The notes beneath the pieces were generated by a model. It saw only the letters and a program-made list of their open reading frames with translations. It searched no databases and was not told the origin of the DNA. Below are positions 43,733-52,800 of a stretch of 64,000 nt of DNA, piece after piece; the first letter of the stretch is position 1; each line of letters starts with the position of its first letter. Origin of the DNA: UBA1351 sp963677625. Lineage in GTDB: Bacteria > Bacillota > Clostridia > Lachnospirales > Vallitaleaceae. Location of the stretch: assembly GCA_963677625.2 (NCBI GenBank), contig CAXXSW010000004.1, positions 310,001 through 374,000 on the forward strand. The letters are read 5' to 3'. A program made the position numbers and the translations under genes.

Positions 43733-44795
43733 GACTTTCTCCTTTCATGAGAGCAACAAATTCATCAAAAATCGGATCTGTATCATGAGGACCCGGACAT
43801 GCTTCTGGATGGAATTGAATAGAATATATCTCTCTTGTACTATCCTTCATCCCTTCAACCGTTTGATCATTTAAGTTAACATGTGTAATCTCAATATCCT
43901 GAGGTAAAGTGTCCTCTTCCACAACATATCCATGATTTTGCGATGTAATCATAACCCGGCCTGTTCCTTTATCAAGAACCGGGTGATTGGCACCTCTATG
44001 ACCAAATTTAAGTTTTGTCGTATTTGCTCCCATAGCCAGTGCTAGAATCTGATGTCCAAGACAAATACCTGTAATCGGCTTTACTCCCATAAGTTTTTTC
44101 ACTTCTTCAATGGCTCCTCCGACATCTTTAGGATCTCCAGGACCATTACTTAAGAAAATGCCGTCAGGCTTCACTGCAAGGATTTGATCGGCTGTTGCTG
44201 TCGCCGGGAAAATAGTCATCTTACATCCTCTTGCACCAAAAGACCTGATAATATTATTTTTCATTCCGAAGTCATACATAGCCAGATGTGGACCATTACC
44301 TTCCACTACTTCTACTTGATTTCGTGTTACTTCTGCCACTGCATTTTCATTATTAAAGGCATTCAATTTATTCTCAATCTGTGACTGAGTCAACTCACGA
44401 ACAGTAATAATACCTTTCATAGTACCAGAATTACGGATCATTTTAGTCAGCGCTCTTGTATCGATACCTTCAAGTCCAATAATCTTATTTCTTTTCAGGT
44501 AGTCATTAAGTTCAAACTCACATCTCCAATTACTTGGCTTTAAACAGTTCTCCCTAACAATGAATCCTCTGACTTTTACAGATGAGGATTCTATATCATC
44601 AATATTGATACCGTAATTACCAATCATAGGGTATGTCATGGTAACAATCTGTCCATAGTAAGAAGGGTCTGTAAGAACTTCTTGGTATCCAGTCATACCC
44701 GTATTAAAGACAACTTCTCCTACTGTCTCTTTTATGTATCCAAATGCATTGCCGTTAAAAACAGTGCCATTTTCCAAAATTAGTTGGGCTTTCAT
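43725..44795 (-). CDS. carA: Carbamoyl-phosphate synthase, small (glutaminase) subunit
   Basis: It hydrolyses glutamine and channels ammonia to CarB. The 356-residue protein has an N-terminal CPSase domain (FNTGMTGYQEVLTDPSY, about 30-46) and a class I glutamine amidotransferase domain with the nucleophile Cys in GICLGHQILA (about 241-250) and the His-Glu pair in QFHPEACPGPHDTD (about 327-340). It lies between pyrF (13 bases away) and carB (8-base overlap). Confidence 0.98.
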   Translation of the reverse strand: MKAQLILENGTVFNGNAFGYIKETVGEVVFNTGMTGYQEVLTDPSYYGQIVTMTYPMIGNYGINIDDIESSSVKVRGFIVRENCLKPSNWRCEFELNDYLKRNKIIGLEGIDTRALTKMIRNSGTMKGIITVRELTQSQIENKLNAFNNENAVAEVTRNQVEVVEGNGPHLAMYDFGMKNNIIRSFGARGCKMTIFPATATADQILAVKPDGIFLSNGPGDPKDVGGAIEEVKKLMGVKPITGICLGHQILALAMGANTTKLKFGHRGANHPVLDKGTGRVMITSQNHGYVVEEDTLPQDIEITHVNLNDQTVEGMKDSTREIYSIQFHPEACPGPHDTDPIFDEFVALMKGESHA

Positions 44796-44808
44796 AGACT
44801 CTCCTTTA

Positions 44809-45729
44809 TTATAAAACTCTGTTTAAGTCGTTTTTCATATCAATGACAGCTTGGCGGCTAGCTTTAGCGAATTCTCTTTCACTAAAGTCTGCATATGCCT
44901 CTTTCTTATATGCTGCAATAATCCCTCTTGATGAATTGACAATGGAACCCAGTCCATCTTTATTAAAGGTTCCGGCTAAATCTTCAGCTTTAGCACCTTG
45001 AGCTCCGTAACCAGGTACTAAGAAGAAGGTATGTGGCATCTGTTCTCTTAACCGAATTCCCTGTTCTTTATAAGTTGCACCTACCACAGCTCCAACTTTA
45101 GAAAAACCTGACTCACCAATCATATCCTCGCCCCACTGACTAACAAGACCTCCAAGATACTCATAAAGGTATTGATCCTTAACCCGAAGATCTTGAAGCT
45201 GGCCACTGTTAGGATTTGAGGTTTTTACAAGGAGAAACAAGCCTTTATCTCTTGTTTTACAAGCTTCAAAGTATGGTTCAACAGAGTCAATGCCCAGGAA
45301 GGGATTAAGTGTGATAAAATCTTCTTTATATATTTCATATTTTATTCCTTCTACATCTATAAGTCCTAAGTGACCTTCAGCATATGACTGGGCTGTTGAA
45401 GCAATATCACTTCTCTTAATGTCACCAATAATAATTAATCCTTTTGACTTGGCATAAGCAATTGTATCAATATAGGCTTGGATTCCAACAGGTCCAAGTT
45501 GCTCATACATAGCAACCTGAGGCTTAACTGCTGGAACCAGGTCATGTACCTCATCTATAATGGCCTTATTAAATGCCAGATAAGCTTTTGCGACTGCTTC
45601 TGGAGTCTTTCCATATGCATCAAACATTTCTTCCTTAATATGACTTGGAACAAATGCAAATCTAGGATCGAGTCCTACAACTGTTGGGTTTTTGGTTTCT
45701 TGGATTTTACTAACTAATTGATCAATCAT
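44809..45729 (-). CDS. pyrF: Orotidine-5'-phosphate decarboxylase (type 2)
   Basis: It decarboxylates OMP to UMP, the last step of the pathway. The 306-residue protein belongs to the longer type 2 subfamily: VGLDPRFAFVPSHI (about 18-31), FNKAIIDEVHD (about 53-63), LIIIGDIKRSDIASTA (about 94-109, with the catalytic Lys and Asp), and FLVPGYGAQG (about 230-239). RBS AAGGAGG lies before ATG. A gap of about 150 bases without ORF separates it from pyrC. Confidence 0.97.
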   Translation of the reverse strand: MIDQLVSKIQETKNPTVVGLDPRFAFVPSHIKEEMFDAYGKTPEAVAKAYLAFNKAIIDEVHDLVPAVKPQVAMYEQLGPVGIQAYIDTIAYAKSKGLIIIGDIKRSDIASTAQSYAEGHLGLIDVEGIKYEIYKEDFITLNPFLGIDSVEPYFEACKTRDKGLFLLVKTSNPNSGQLQDLRVKDQYLYEYLGGLVSQWGEDMIGESGFSKVGAVVGATYKEQGIRLREQMPHTFFLVPGYGAQGAKAEDLAGTFNKDGLGSIVNSSRGIIAAYKKEAYADFSEREFAKASRQAVIDMKNDLNRVL

Positions 45730-45879
45730 TTTTTCCTCCTTGAGAGCTTGACCTAGAAAACATGAAGCTTTCTTTGCCGGCTATCTTTATCTTTATCTAT
45801 TTTAGTTGCTAGTTTTCAATTTTGTTTATGCTAAGGATTAGGTAAATCTATATTGAAGTTTATACTGAACTTCTGTTGT

Positions 45880-47145
45880 TTAGTAACGATATACAACTTT
45901 TCCACCTACGATTGTACAAACAACACGACCGGTTACTTCTTTGCCGATGAAAGGAGTATTAACGCTTTTACCGGCTAGCTCATCCTGTGTAATAGTATAT
46001 GTGGCTCCAGGATCAATGATGGTAATATCAGCAGGTGCCCCTATGCCTAAATGGCCCTTATCAAGCCCTAAAATCTTGGCAGGATTTGTTGACAATTTTT
46101 CAACCATACTTGTTTTTGTCAAATATCCTTGTAAATAAAGCTCCGTAATTGTCAGTGGAATCAAGGTTTCTAGACCTACAATCCCATTAGGTGCAGTAGT
46201 GAAATCTACCTTTTTTTCATCTATTGAGTGAGGTGCATGGTCAGTCGCCAAAGTGTCGATTATACCATCTCGAATTGCTTCCTTTAGAAAATCTACATCT
46301 TCTTGTTCTCTTAAGGGTGGATTCATCTTGGCGTATGTATTGGTTCCGTCAACAATCTCTTCTGTCAGGCTAAAGTGATGGGGACAAACTTCAGCCGTCA
46401 CTTGAACACCTCTATCCTTATAAAATTTTATTAGCTCTGCACTATGTTTAGTAGAAACATGGCATAAATGGATTTTTGAATGAGTTAATTTAGCTAGTTG
46501 CATATCCCTTGCAGCTATTATGTCTTCCGCTTCCTTAGGTATTCCTGGTAGACCTAATTTATTGGATACTTTTCCTTCATTCATACATCCATGGGCAATA
46601 GCTTCATCCTCGCAATGAGAAAAGACTGGAAGATCTAATTTTTTAGCAAGCTCCATGGCTCTTCTAAGTACTCCTGAATCCATAACAGTTCTTCCATCTT
46701 CACTTAGTCCACAAATTCCAGCTTTTTTCATACCCTCTATATCAGTCATTTGCTGACCTTTTTGGCCCTTAGTTATAGCTCCTATTTGTAGTATATTGAC
46801 TACAGCCTCCTTTGCCGCTTTATCAACAATTAATTTCACTACTTCTGGGCAGTCGACTGTAGGATTTGTATTTGGCATGGCACAAACTGTTGTTACTCCA
46901 CCTTTGGCCGCAGCCATTGAACCAGTAGCAATCGTTTCCTTATACTCGTAGCCTGGTTCCCTCAGATGAACATGAAGATCAATGGCTCCAGGCATCACCC
47001 ACATCCCTTTGGAATCAATCACCTCTTCATTACCTACTTCAAGGTTATCTCCGATTTCAACAACCCTTCCATCTTTTATACAGAGGTCTTTTATCTCTTC
47101 TATACCATGTAGCGGATCAATAAGTAGCCCGTTTTTTATAATCAT
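45880..47145 (-). CDS. pyrC: Dihydroorotase (class I)
   Basis: It closes carbamoyl-aspartate to dihydroorotate. The 421-residue metal-dependent hydrolase has the zinc-binding IDLHVHLREPGYEYKE (about 55-70), further ligands in FSHCEDEA (about 175-182) and HLCHVSTKHS (about 225-234), and TDHAPHS with the catalytic Asp (about 301-307). It is the first enzyme gene of the pyr operon. No aspartate transcarbamoylase (pyrB) gene precedes it; the leader ORF lies there instead. RBS AAGGAGAAAAGCG precedes ATG. Confidence 0.97.
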   Translation of the reverse strand: MIIKNGLLIDPLHGIEEIKDLCIKDGRVVEIGDNLEVGNEEVIDSKGMWVMPGAIDLHVHLREPGYEYKETIATGSMAAAKGGVTTVCAMPNTNPTVDCPEVVKLIVDKAAKEAVVNILQIGAITKGQKGQQMTDIEGMKKAGICGLSEDGRTVMDSGVLRRAMELAKKLDLPVFSHCEDEAIAHGCMNEGKVSNKLGLPGIPKEAEDIIAARDMQLAKLTHSKIHLCHVSTKHSAELIKFYKDRGVQVTAEVCPHHFSLTEEIVDGTNTYAKMNPPLREQEDVDFLKEAIRDGIIDTLATDHAPHSIDEKKVDFTTAPNGIVGLETLIPLTITELYLQGYLTKTSMVEKLSTNPAKILGLDKGHLGIGAPADITIIDPGATYTITQDELAGKSVNTPFIGKEVTGRVVCTIVGGKVVYRY

Positions 47146-47191
47146 CGCTTTTCTCCTTATAACAAATCTAATTATCTTTTTTGCAAATTAA

Positions 47192-47214
47192 AAGAACAAT
47201 AAACTATTGTTCTT
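47192..47214 (-). promoter_or_regulatory. Terminator-like hairpin in the pyr leader
   Basis: AAGAACAATA and TATTGTTCTT form a perfect 10-base-pair stem with loop GTT, followed on the minus strand by TTAATTTGC. The stop codon of the leader ORF (TAG, 47206-47204) lies in the stem and loop, so translating ribosomes would cover the hairpin. It is a candidate attenuator of the pyrimidine operon, about 45 bases before pyrC. Confidence 0.6.
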
Positions 47215-47431
47215 CGTAGTTAGAAGACCGATTGCCCTCCCTTTCTGGAATTATAAAAAAGCAGTTTAAACCTTGAATCACAAGGGAAGACAATCCTGAA
47301 AATACATCTATGATTGTCCCTATGGTGATATAAGGTAAACTACTTATGGATTTTGTTATATAATGTTTTTTCCTATTGTCAAACCCACTTGGGGCATAAC
47401 AAAAGCACGCACCGATGTCTCGCATCATCAT
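47204..47431 (-). CDS. Leader ORF of the pyr operon
   Basis: A protein of 75 residues starting at ATG 47431 behind a strong AAAGGAG site; two more ATG codons follow at once. The middle is hydrophobic (ISSLPYITIGTIIDVFSG and LSSLVIQGLNCFFIIP), followed by a polar tail ending SSNYEEQ. Near its end comes a T-rich run (GCTTTTTTATAATT on the minus strand), which could act as a transcription pause, then the stop within the hairpin at 47192-47214. This resembles a leader peptide of attenuation systems, but it could also be a small membrane protein. No family recognised. Confidence 0.55.
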   Translation of the reverse strand: MMMRDIGACFCYAPSGFDNRKKHYITKSISSLPYITIGTIIDVFSGLSSLVIQGLNCFFIIPEREGNRSSNYEEQ

Positions 47432-47533
47432 TTCTCCTTTGCTGGTCTCTCGTACCAAATTAAAAGGTAGCTATGCATACTAGCTTATATCCATATGAAA
47501 AATGCTTCATATGAAATTATTTAATTCCGTTAA

Positions 47534-47562
47534 AGAATATCATAAGCGATTAGATTCGTCAA
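47534..47562 (-). promoter_or_regulatory. Promoter of the pyr operon
   Basis: Minus strand: -35 TTGACG at 47562-47557, 17-base spacer, -10 TATTCT at 47539-47534. The 5' leader then holds a CATATGAA/TTCATATG hairpin near 47493-47516 before the leader ORF. Confidence 0.75.
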
Positions 47563-47659
47563 GCTATTATATGTTTTAAACTATGTGTAATTCCAATTAT
47601 TCACTTGTCACAGGTCTTAAAGTCGTAAATCTTCACACAAATAGCTTTCCCATCTAAAC

Positions 47660-48865
47660 TTAGGTTTTTATTTTTGATTTGACAAATTGATTGGCAACTC
47701 TCCCTGACATTCCTGCTTTTCTAAGGGAAAATCTTCTAGCTTCTATTTCAAGTTCCTCTTGCTTATACTTAATTCCCTTTCTATCCATCATCTTCATAAT
47801 CATTCCAAAATATTCATGTTGGACAAGGGGTTCAAATGTAAGAGTAAGACCAAACCGCCTAGAGAGAGATGTCATTTCCTGAATAAAGTCTTCAAGGTGT
47901 ATGTCACTTTCACGTTCAGTACGTACTTCTTTAATCAAGTGACGTCTATTAGTCGTTACATAAAAGACAATATTTCCGGATACATCTACAACTCCACCTT
48001 CTATATAGGTTTTTAAAAGCTTATACTCCTCATCATTCGCTTCAAAAGTAAGGTCATCTAAAAAAAGTACAAACTTAAAATTCACCCCACTAAGGCTGTC
48101 TAGTAATTTGGGTAGATGTTTTAGCTGACCCTTGTATAATTGAATCAACCTCAACTTCTTATGGGCTAGTTTCTGAACCACTGCTTTGACAGATGACGAT
48201 TTTCCAGTTCCGCTGGCACCCACAAGGAGGCCATGATTAAAGGATTTGCCATCAACAAAATTAGATGTATTTTCTAATAAGGCCTTTTTTTGATTTTGGT
48301 ATTCATATATAAACTCCCACTCCAAAGGACAGTAATTAGTTATAGGCACTAGATTTAAATCATCATCAAGATAAAAAGCTTCGTGGATAGCGTAAATACC
48401 ACTTCCATAGGCTTTCAAAAGTTCAATAAATCCTTGAGCATCTTTTATCTCTATCTTATTAAACCTTATGTGATCAAAAAAATCCTTATAGGCTTTTAAG
48501 CTCTTAGTTTTTGGATTCTGCTTGAATAGTTCCTTGATAATCTCCTTACCATCTTCATTATATCCATCCATCAGTTCGTAAATATCATTCAAAAAACGCT
48601 TTAATATCTTAAGATCAAAAAGTAAACAGCTAATCCCAACTCTGTCATAATTTTCCATAATTAATGATTGTAAGATTGAAGACTTCTCTTTTATCATGGT
48701 CTGAAAGAACAAGTCTTCAAAAGTTTTCTTCTCCTCAATCAAAACTCTTATTCCGTCAAACATCTTTCTCTTTCTGATAGATTGATTTTCTGTATTTAAG
48801 CATTCCTGCAAATGCTTAAGGCCTGGTTCTTCTAATATCCCTGTATATATCAACAAGTTTTCCAA
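47660..48865 (-). CDS. DUF815 AAA+ ATPase
   Basis: The 401-residue protein has an N-terminal helical region (1-180) and a DUF815-type P-loop ATPase domain: Walker A GASGTGKSSSVK (about 214-225), Walker B FVLFLDDLTF (about 259-268), sensor-like VFYVTTNRRHLIKE (about 297-310), and SLSRRFGLTLTFEPL (about 330-344), typical of DUF815. These proteins are of unknown function. The start is TTG behind GGAGGAGGAATAAT. It stands alone, upstream of the pyr leader on the same strand. Confidence 0.9.
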   Translation of the reverse strand: MENLLIYTGILEEPGLKHLQECLNTENQSIRKRKMFDGIRVLIEEKKTFEDLFFQTMIKEKSSILQSLIMENYDRVGISCLLFDLKILKRFLNDIYELMDGYNEDGKEIIKELFKQNPKTKSLKAYKDFFDHIRFNKIEIKDAQGFIELLKAYGSGIYAIHEAFYLDDDLNLVPITNYCPLEWEFIYEYQNQKKALLENTSNFVDGKSFNHGLLVGASGTGKSSSVKAVVQKLAHKKLRLIQLYKGQLKHLPKLLDSLSGVNFKFVLFLDDLTFEANDEEYKLLKTYIEGGVVDVSGNIVFYVTTNRRHLIKEVRTERESDIHLEDFIQEMTSLSRRFGLTLTFEPLVQHEYFGMIMKMMDRKGIKYKQEELEIEARRFSLRKAGMSGRVANQFVKSKIKT

Positions 48866-48982
48866 ATTATTCCTCCTCCAAAACTATACGTTTACTAACA
48901 ACACTCTATCACTATGGGTGACTAAACTCAAGAGTATATATCTATAATACAAGTATTTATTATTAAGAGAGTTATATTTTCT

Positions 48983-49016
48983 AAGCCCCTTGATTCTTCA
49001 CCGATTCAAGGGGCTT
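48983..49016. terminator. Terminator after the queuosine-precursor transporter
   Basis: AAGCCCCTTGA pairs with TCAAGGGGCTT perfectly (11 base pairs). It lies 49 bases after the transporter stop on the minus strand; the T-run there is weak, whereas the plus strand has TCTTTATTT. Confidence 0.7.
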
Positions 49017-49064
49017 TCTTTATTTGCTATATCTAGCAGAATGCATATCTAATTTTCCTACAGT

Positions 49065-49784
49065 TTACTCTTTTATTGTTTTATCAATTGGCTTTATTAA
49101 ATTCATCAGATACAAAAATGGTGTATCTATCAGGGCTGCTAAATATTTCACAGTCAAAGTTGTAATGATCATGGAGCCCACCATATCCATTGGGAATATA
49201 TTAACTAAGGCAAACCCAATTGTAACTAGAACCGTATCCACAAACTGGGATATAAAGGTTGACCCATTATTTCTAATCCACAAGGTCTTACTTGAAGAGT
49301 TCCAGTCTTTTATCTTAGCATATACAAAGACATCTAGGCTCTGACTAATAAAGTATACCAGATTTCCCACTAATACAGCCTTCACAGTTCCCCCATTAAC
49401 TGCAAAAAATAAATCTAATGCATGATTATAGTCAGCACTGTAGTCAAGCCCTTGAAATAAGGTTGATATAAACATAATCAGAACAAAGGATAAGTTAGCA
49501 AAGATTGAGATATGAACGGCCCGTCTTGCTTCTTTATAGCCATATTTCTCATTTAATAAATCTGTTGCAAGAAAGATGCCGGCAAACATAACGTTACCAA
49601 GGGTTGCTTCAAGTTCAAATAAACCAAAGTCAAAAATAACCCCCTTATTTACCTGCATGTTAGCACCGATAACGCTTAGAATAATGTAGCCTAGAATGCC
49701 TCTTTTTCCGAAGAAACGATATGCAATAGTAATAAGTGCAAAGTTCACTACTGCAAAGATTAAAAAGATAGTTATATTACTCAT
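49065..49784 (-). CDS. yhhQ: Queuosine precursor transporter (YhhQ family)
   Basis: An integral membrane protein of the YhhQ/DUF165 family, which imports queuosine precursors such as preQ0, preQ1 or queuine for tRNA modification. The 239-residue protein has six or more membrane helices and the family patterns FLATDLLNEKYGYKEARRAV (about 72-91), SQSLDVFVYAKIKD (about 146-159), and WIRNNGSTFISQFVDT (about 168-183). RBS AGGAGG lies before ATG. It is divergent from a decayed gene that probably belonged to the same salvage pathway. No preQ1 riboswitch could be recognised in the 200-base leader. Confidence 0.92.
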   Translation of the reverse strand: MSNITIFLIFAVVNFALITIAYRFFGKRGILGYIILSVIGANMQVNKGVIFDFGLFELEATLGNVMFAGIFLATDLLNEKYGYKEARRAVHISIFANLSFVLIMFISTLFQGLDYSADYNHALDLFFAVNGGTVKAVLVGNLVYFISQSLDVFVYAKIKDWNSSSKTLWIRNNGSTFISQFVDTVLVTIGFALVNIFPMDMVGSMIITTLTVKYLAALIDTPFLYLMNLIKPIDKTIKE

Positions 49785-49988
49785 AAAAAATCCTCCTAGT
49801 TTTGATTACCCAGGATGGTTACGAACTGGGGCTACAATCTTGAGATTTTTGCAGCATGAATCATTATAGAGGTATCTCCTTGTAATTGCAACATAACATA
49901 CAAACTATATATCACATAAAGCTATATTTGTAGAAACGATCGTGGGGACCTATAATAGAAACAATAGCATTATTTCTAGGAGGAGATT

Positions 49989-50356
49989 ATGGAAAGATAT
50001 AGTCATATATTAAATAAAAACAAACGGGACTTGAAAGTTTTCATAGAGAGTTTCGTGAAGGTCATCTGAAAAAGGGCTTTGGATACGAAACGCTTGATGA
50101 ACTAAAATCCTACTTTGACTCTGTCTGCCTTATGGTAGGCATTAAAGGACAAGCTAAAGAAATGATTGCAAGAGATATTCAAGAGGCAATGGATAACTTC
50201 AATCATTTCACAGTTAATGTCTACGTGGACAATACAAGCAAAATAAAAGCGGTTCCTGGGCTCATTCATTGGTTTGAGGTAGAATATCATTGGCTAAATG
50301 CTCTTCATAAATGTGATGTATTGTGGACCAACACGGATTTTGGAGTTGGTGGTTGA
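49989..50356 (+). pseudogene. Remnant of a radical SAM gene, probably queuosine-salvage lyase
   Basis: A strong RBS (AGGAGGAGATT) and ATG begin MERYSHILNKNKR, which then runs to a stop at 50067. A second frame, open from about 50018 to the stop at 50354, encodes FHREFREGHLKKGFGYET..., VCLMVGIKGQAKEMI, FTVNVYVDNTSKIKAVP and DVLWTNTDFGVGG. Together these resemble the two ends of a small clostridial radical SAM protein; the central core with the CxxxCxxC cluster is missing and the frames do not match, so a deletion with a frame change is likely. Position beside the queuosine-precursor transporter suggests a queuine lyase-type enzyme; this is inferred from memory of such neighbours. Confidence 0.65.
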
Positions 50357-50400
50357 CTTCTGTGTGTTGTAGTTTAACAGACGAAAATGAGAAACAAAGA

Positions 50401-50450
50401 AAACCATCTTGTGGCATCTGTCATGGAAAAATCAGATGTTACAAGATGGT
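50401..50450. terminator. Bidirectional terminator between the pseudogene and thrS
   Basis: AACCATCTTGT-GG-CATCTG pairs with CAGATG-TT-ACAAGATGGTT. It is followed by TTTG on the plus strand and by TTCTTTG on the minus strand, and serves thrS and the decayed plus-strand gene. Confidence 0.85.
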
Positions 50451-50471
50451 TTTTGCTTATCTATTCACTAT

Positions 50472-52433
50472 TTATTTAGTTTCTTCTAAGTGCTGGTGAT
50501 ATATGTATTTATCCCCAACTTCAACAGCTAGTCTATTAACAAAATTTTCTAGTGATAAAGAACCTTCATCACCTTTTTCACGGCTTCTAACTGAAACGGT
50601 TTTCTCTTCCTCTTCCTGTTGTCCAACAATGGCCATATATGGAGCTCGTTCTAATCTAGCTTCGCGAATCTTATAGCCGATTTTCTCTGCACGATTATCA
50701 ATATCAACACGGATACCTTTTCTTCTAAGGGCTCTAGCTACATCTTCAGCATAGTCAATATGCTTTTCAGAAATTGGTAGAAGTTTTACCTGAACAGGTG
50801 CTAGCCAGAGTGGCATTGCTCCTGCATATTTTTCAATTAGCATAGCAAGCGTTCTTTCATAACATCCAATAGATGATCTATGAATAATATAGGGACGTTT
50901 CTTTTGGTTGTCTTTATCTATGTAAGACATATCAAAGCGCTCAGCAAGAGCAAAGTCAACCTGAATAGTAAAGAGAGTATCTTCTTTACCATGAACATTC
51001 TTGAATTGAACGTCAAGTTTAGGTCCATAGAACGCAGCCTCACCATCAGCTTCAGTAAACTGAAGACCAACTTCATTAAGAATATCTCTCATCAAATCTT
51101 GAGTCTCATTCCAAGCACTTGGATTATTAATATATTTTTCGGTTTTGTTTGGATCCCATTTTGAGAACCGATACCAAACATCATCATAAATACCAATGGC
51201 CTTCATCATATCCTGAATCAAGGTAATTACATCCTTAAATTCCTTACTTAACTGCTCAGGCGTACACATAATATGGGCATCTGCCAGGTGGAACTGTCGA
51301 ACACGGATAAGACCATGCATTTCACCTGAAGCTTCATTTCTAAAGAGTGGCGAAGTCTCTGACAACCTTACTGGAAGATCTCTGTAGGACCTTTGCTTAG
51401 CCTTATAAATCAGATACTGAAAAGGACAAGTCATTGGACGAAGCGCATATACTTCTTCGTCAACTTCTTCATCACCAAGAACAAACATACCCTCTTTATA
51501 ATGATCCCAATGACCAGAAACCTTAAAGAGATCACTTTTTGCCATAATAGGGGTACGGGTAAAGTCGTAGCCTCTAGCCTCTTCCTCATCTTCAACATAG
51601 CGCATTAAGGTTTGGATAACCTTTGCACCCTTTGGCATAATAAGTGGTAAGCCTTGACCAACCAATTCAGAGGTTGTAAAATACTCAAGTTCACGGCCAA
51701 GTCTGTTATGGTCACGCTTTTTCACATCTTCCAGATGGTCAAGGTGAGCTGTTAAATCTGCCTTCTTAGCAAATGCAGTCGCATAAATTCTTGAAAGCAT
51801 TTTATTCTTCTCATCACCTCTCCAGTAAGCACCAGCAGTTGATAAAAGTTTATAAGCCTTAATGGCTTTTGTATTCATTAAATGAGGCCCCGCACATAAA
51901 TCTACAAACTCACCCTGCTGATAGAAGGATAGTTTAGCGTCTTCAGGAAGGTCCTTAATAAGCTCAACCTTATAATCTTCCCCTTTTTCAGCCATTAATG
52001 CAAGGGCTTCTTCACGAGAAAGTTCAAATCTCTCTATTGGAAGAGCCTCCTTGATGATTTTTTTCATTTCCTTTTCAATTTTCAACAAATCTTCATTTGC
52101 TAATGTTTCTTCCGTATCAAAATCATAGTAAAAACCGTCTTTAATTGATGGTCCAATAGCCAACTTGGTAGTTGGAAAAAGACGTTTTACAGCCTGTGCC
52201 ATAATATGTGCAGTTGTATGTCGATATGCGTCCTTACCTTTATCATCATTAAATGTCAAAATACTGAGTTCCACATCGGTATCAATGATAGTTCTTAAGT
52301 CGACAACCTCACCATTTACTTCCCCTGCACATGCCATTCTTGCAAGTCCTTCGCTAATTTCTTTAGCAATTTCCAATACTGATTTTGCTTCATCAAAACT
52401 CATCACTGAGCCATCTTTAAGAGTAATATTCAT
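50472..52433 (-). CDS. thrS: Threonyl-tRNA synthetase
   Basis: It charges tRNA-Thr with threonine and edits misacylated serine. The 653-residue enzyme has an N-terminal TGS domain (about 1-60), the SAD-type editing domain with HTTAHIMAQAVKR (about 74-86) and class II core motifs: VRLSETSPLFRNE (about 358-370), RPMTCPFQ (about 332-339), FTIQVDFALAERF and SSIGCYERTLAMLIE (about 508-522), then an anticodon-binding domain. I set the start at ATG 52433 behind AGGAAGG; the frame continues upstream into the T-box terminator hairpin and is not coding there. Control is by a Thr T-box. Confidence 0.98.
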   Translation of the reverse strand: MNITLKDGSVMSFDEAKSVLEIAKEISEGLARMACAGEVNGEVVDLRTIIDTDVELSILTFNDDKGKDAYRHTTAHIMAQAVKRLFPTTKLAIGPSIKDGFYYDFDTEETLANEDLLKIEKEMKKIIKEALPIERFELSREEALALMAEKGEDYKVELIKDLPEDAKLSFYQQGEFVDLCAGPHLMNTKAIKAYKLLSTAGAYWRGDEKNKMLSRIYATAFAKKADLTAHLDHLEDVKKRDHNRLGRELEYFTTSELVGQGLPLIMPKGAKVIQTLMRYVEDEEEARGYDFTRTPIMAKSDLFKVSGHWDHYKEGMFVLGDEEVDEEVYALRPMTCPFQYLIYKAKQRSYRDLPVRLSETSPLFRNEASGEMHGLIRVRQFHLADAHIMCTPEQLSKEFKDVITLIQDMMKAIGIYDDVWYRFSKWDPNKTEKYINNPSAWNETQDLMRDILNEVGLQFTEADGEAAFYGPKLDVQFKNVHGKEDTLFTIQVDFALAERFDMSYIDKDNQKKRPYIIHRSSIGCYERTLAMLIEKYAGAMPLWLAPVQVKLLPISEKHIDYAEDVARALRRKGIRVDIDNRAEKIGYKIREARLERAPYMAIVGQQEEEEKTVSVRSREKGDEGSLSLENFVNRLAVEVGDKYIYHQHLEETK

Positions 52434-52500
52434 AACTTTTTCCTTCCTAATAGTTAAACTTCTGTGATATGCCAAGCACCTTAAACATATGGCATGACGC

Positions 52501-52757
52501 AAAAAATCCCTTGTCATGCCAAAACATAACAAGGGACGAAAAATCTGTTTCCGCGGTTCCACCCACCTTGCAGAATCAATAAAAATCTGCCTCTTTTTTA
52601 ACTATAACGGCGTTACCGGACTGGATTAGAGCCACTCAGAGTTAGTCTTCAATTGCCAGTCATAAGAAGTCTCTCAGCATTCCAACTTCCTCTCTTTTAT
52701 GAACCATGCAACATACTCGTCTCTTCAACGTATTCATGCAATGTATCTTTAATTGTT
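52501..52757 (-). promoter_or_regulatory. T-box riboswitch (Thr) of thrS
   Basis: Minus strand: T-box sequence TGGGTGGAACCGCGG near 52565-52551, candidate specifier ACT (Thr) at 52646-52644 in the context GAAG-ACT-AACTCTGAG, and a terminator in which TCCCTTGT pairs with ACAAGGGA (52507-52536) followed by ATTTTTT. Confidence 0.93.
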
Positions 52758-52763
52758 ATGTTA

Positions 52764-52791
52764 ATTATATCAAGTTAAACAATAATGTCAA
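52764..52791 (-). promoter_or_regulatory. Promoter of the thrS leader
   Basis: Minus strand: perfect -35 TTGACA at 52791-52786, 16-base spacer, perfect -10 TATAAT at 52769-52764. Confidence 0.9.
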
Positions 52792-52800
52792 TAGTTCTTT

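Noticed and set aside
49785..49988. preQ1 riboswitch before the queuosine-precursor transporter
   Set aside because: A CCTCTATAA stretch resembles part of a preQ1 class I site, but the 5' stem and loop partners are not found.
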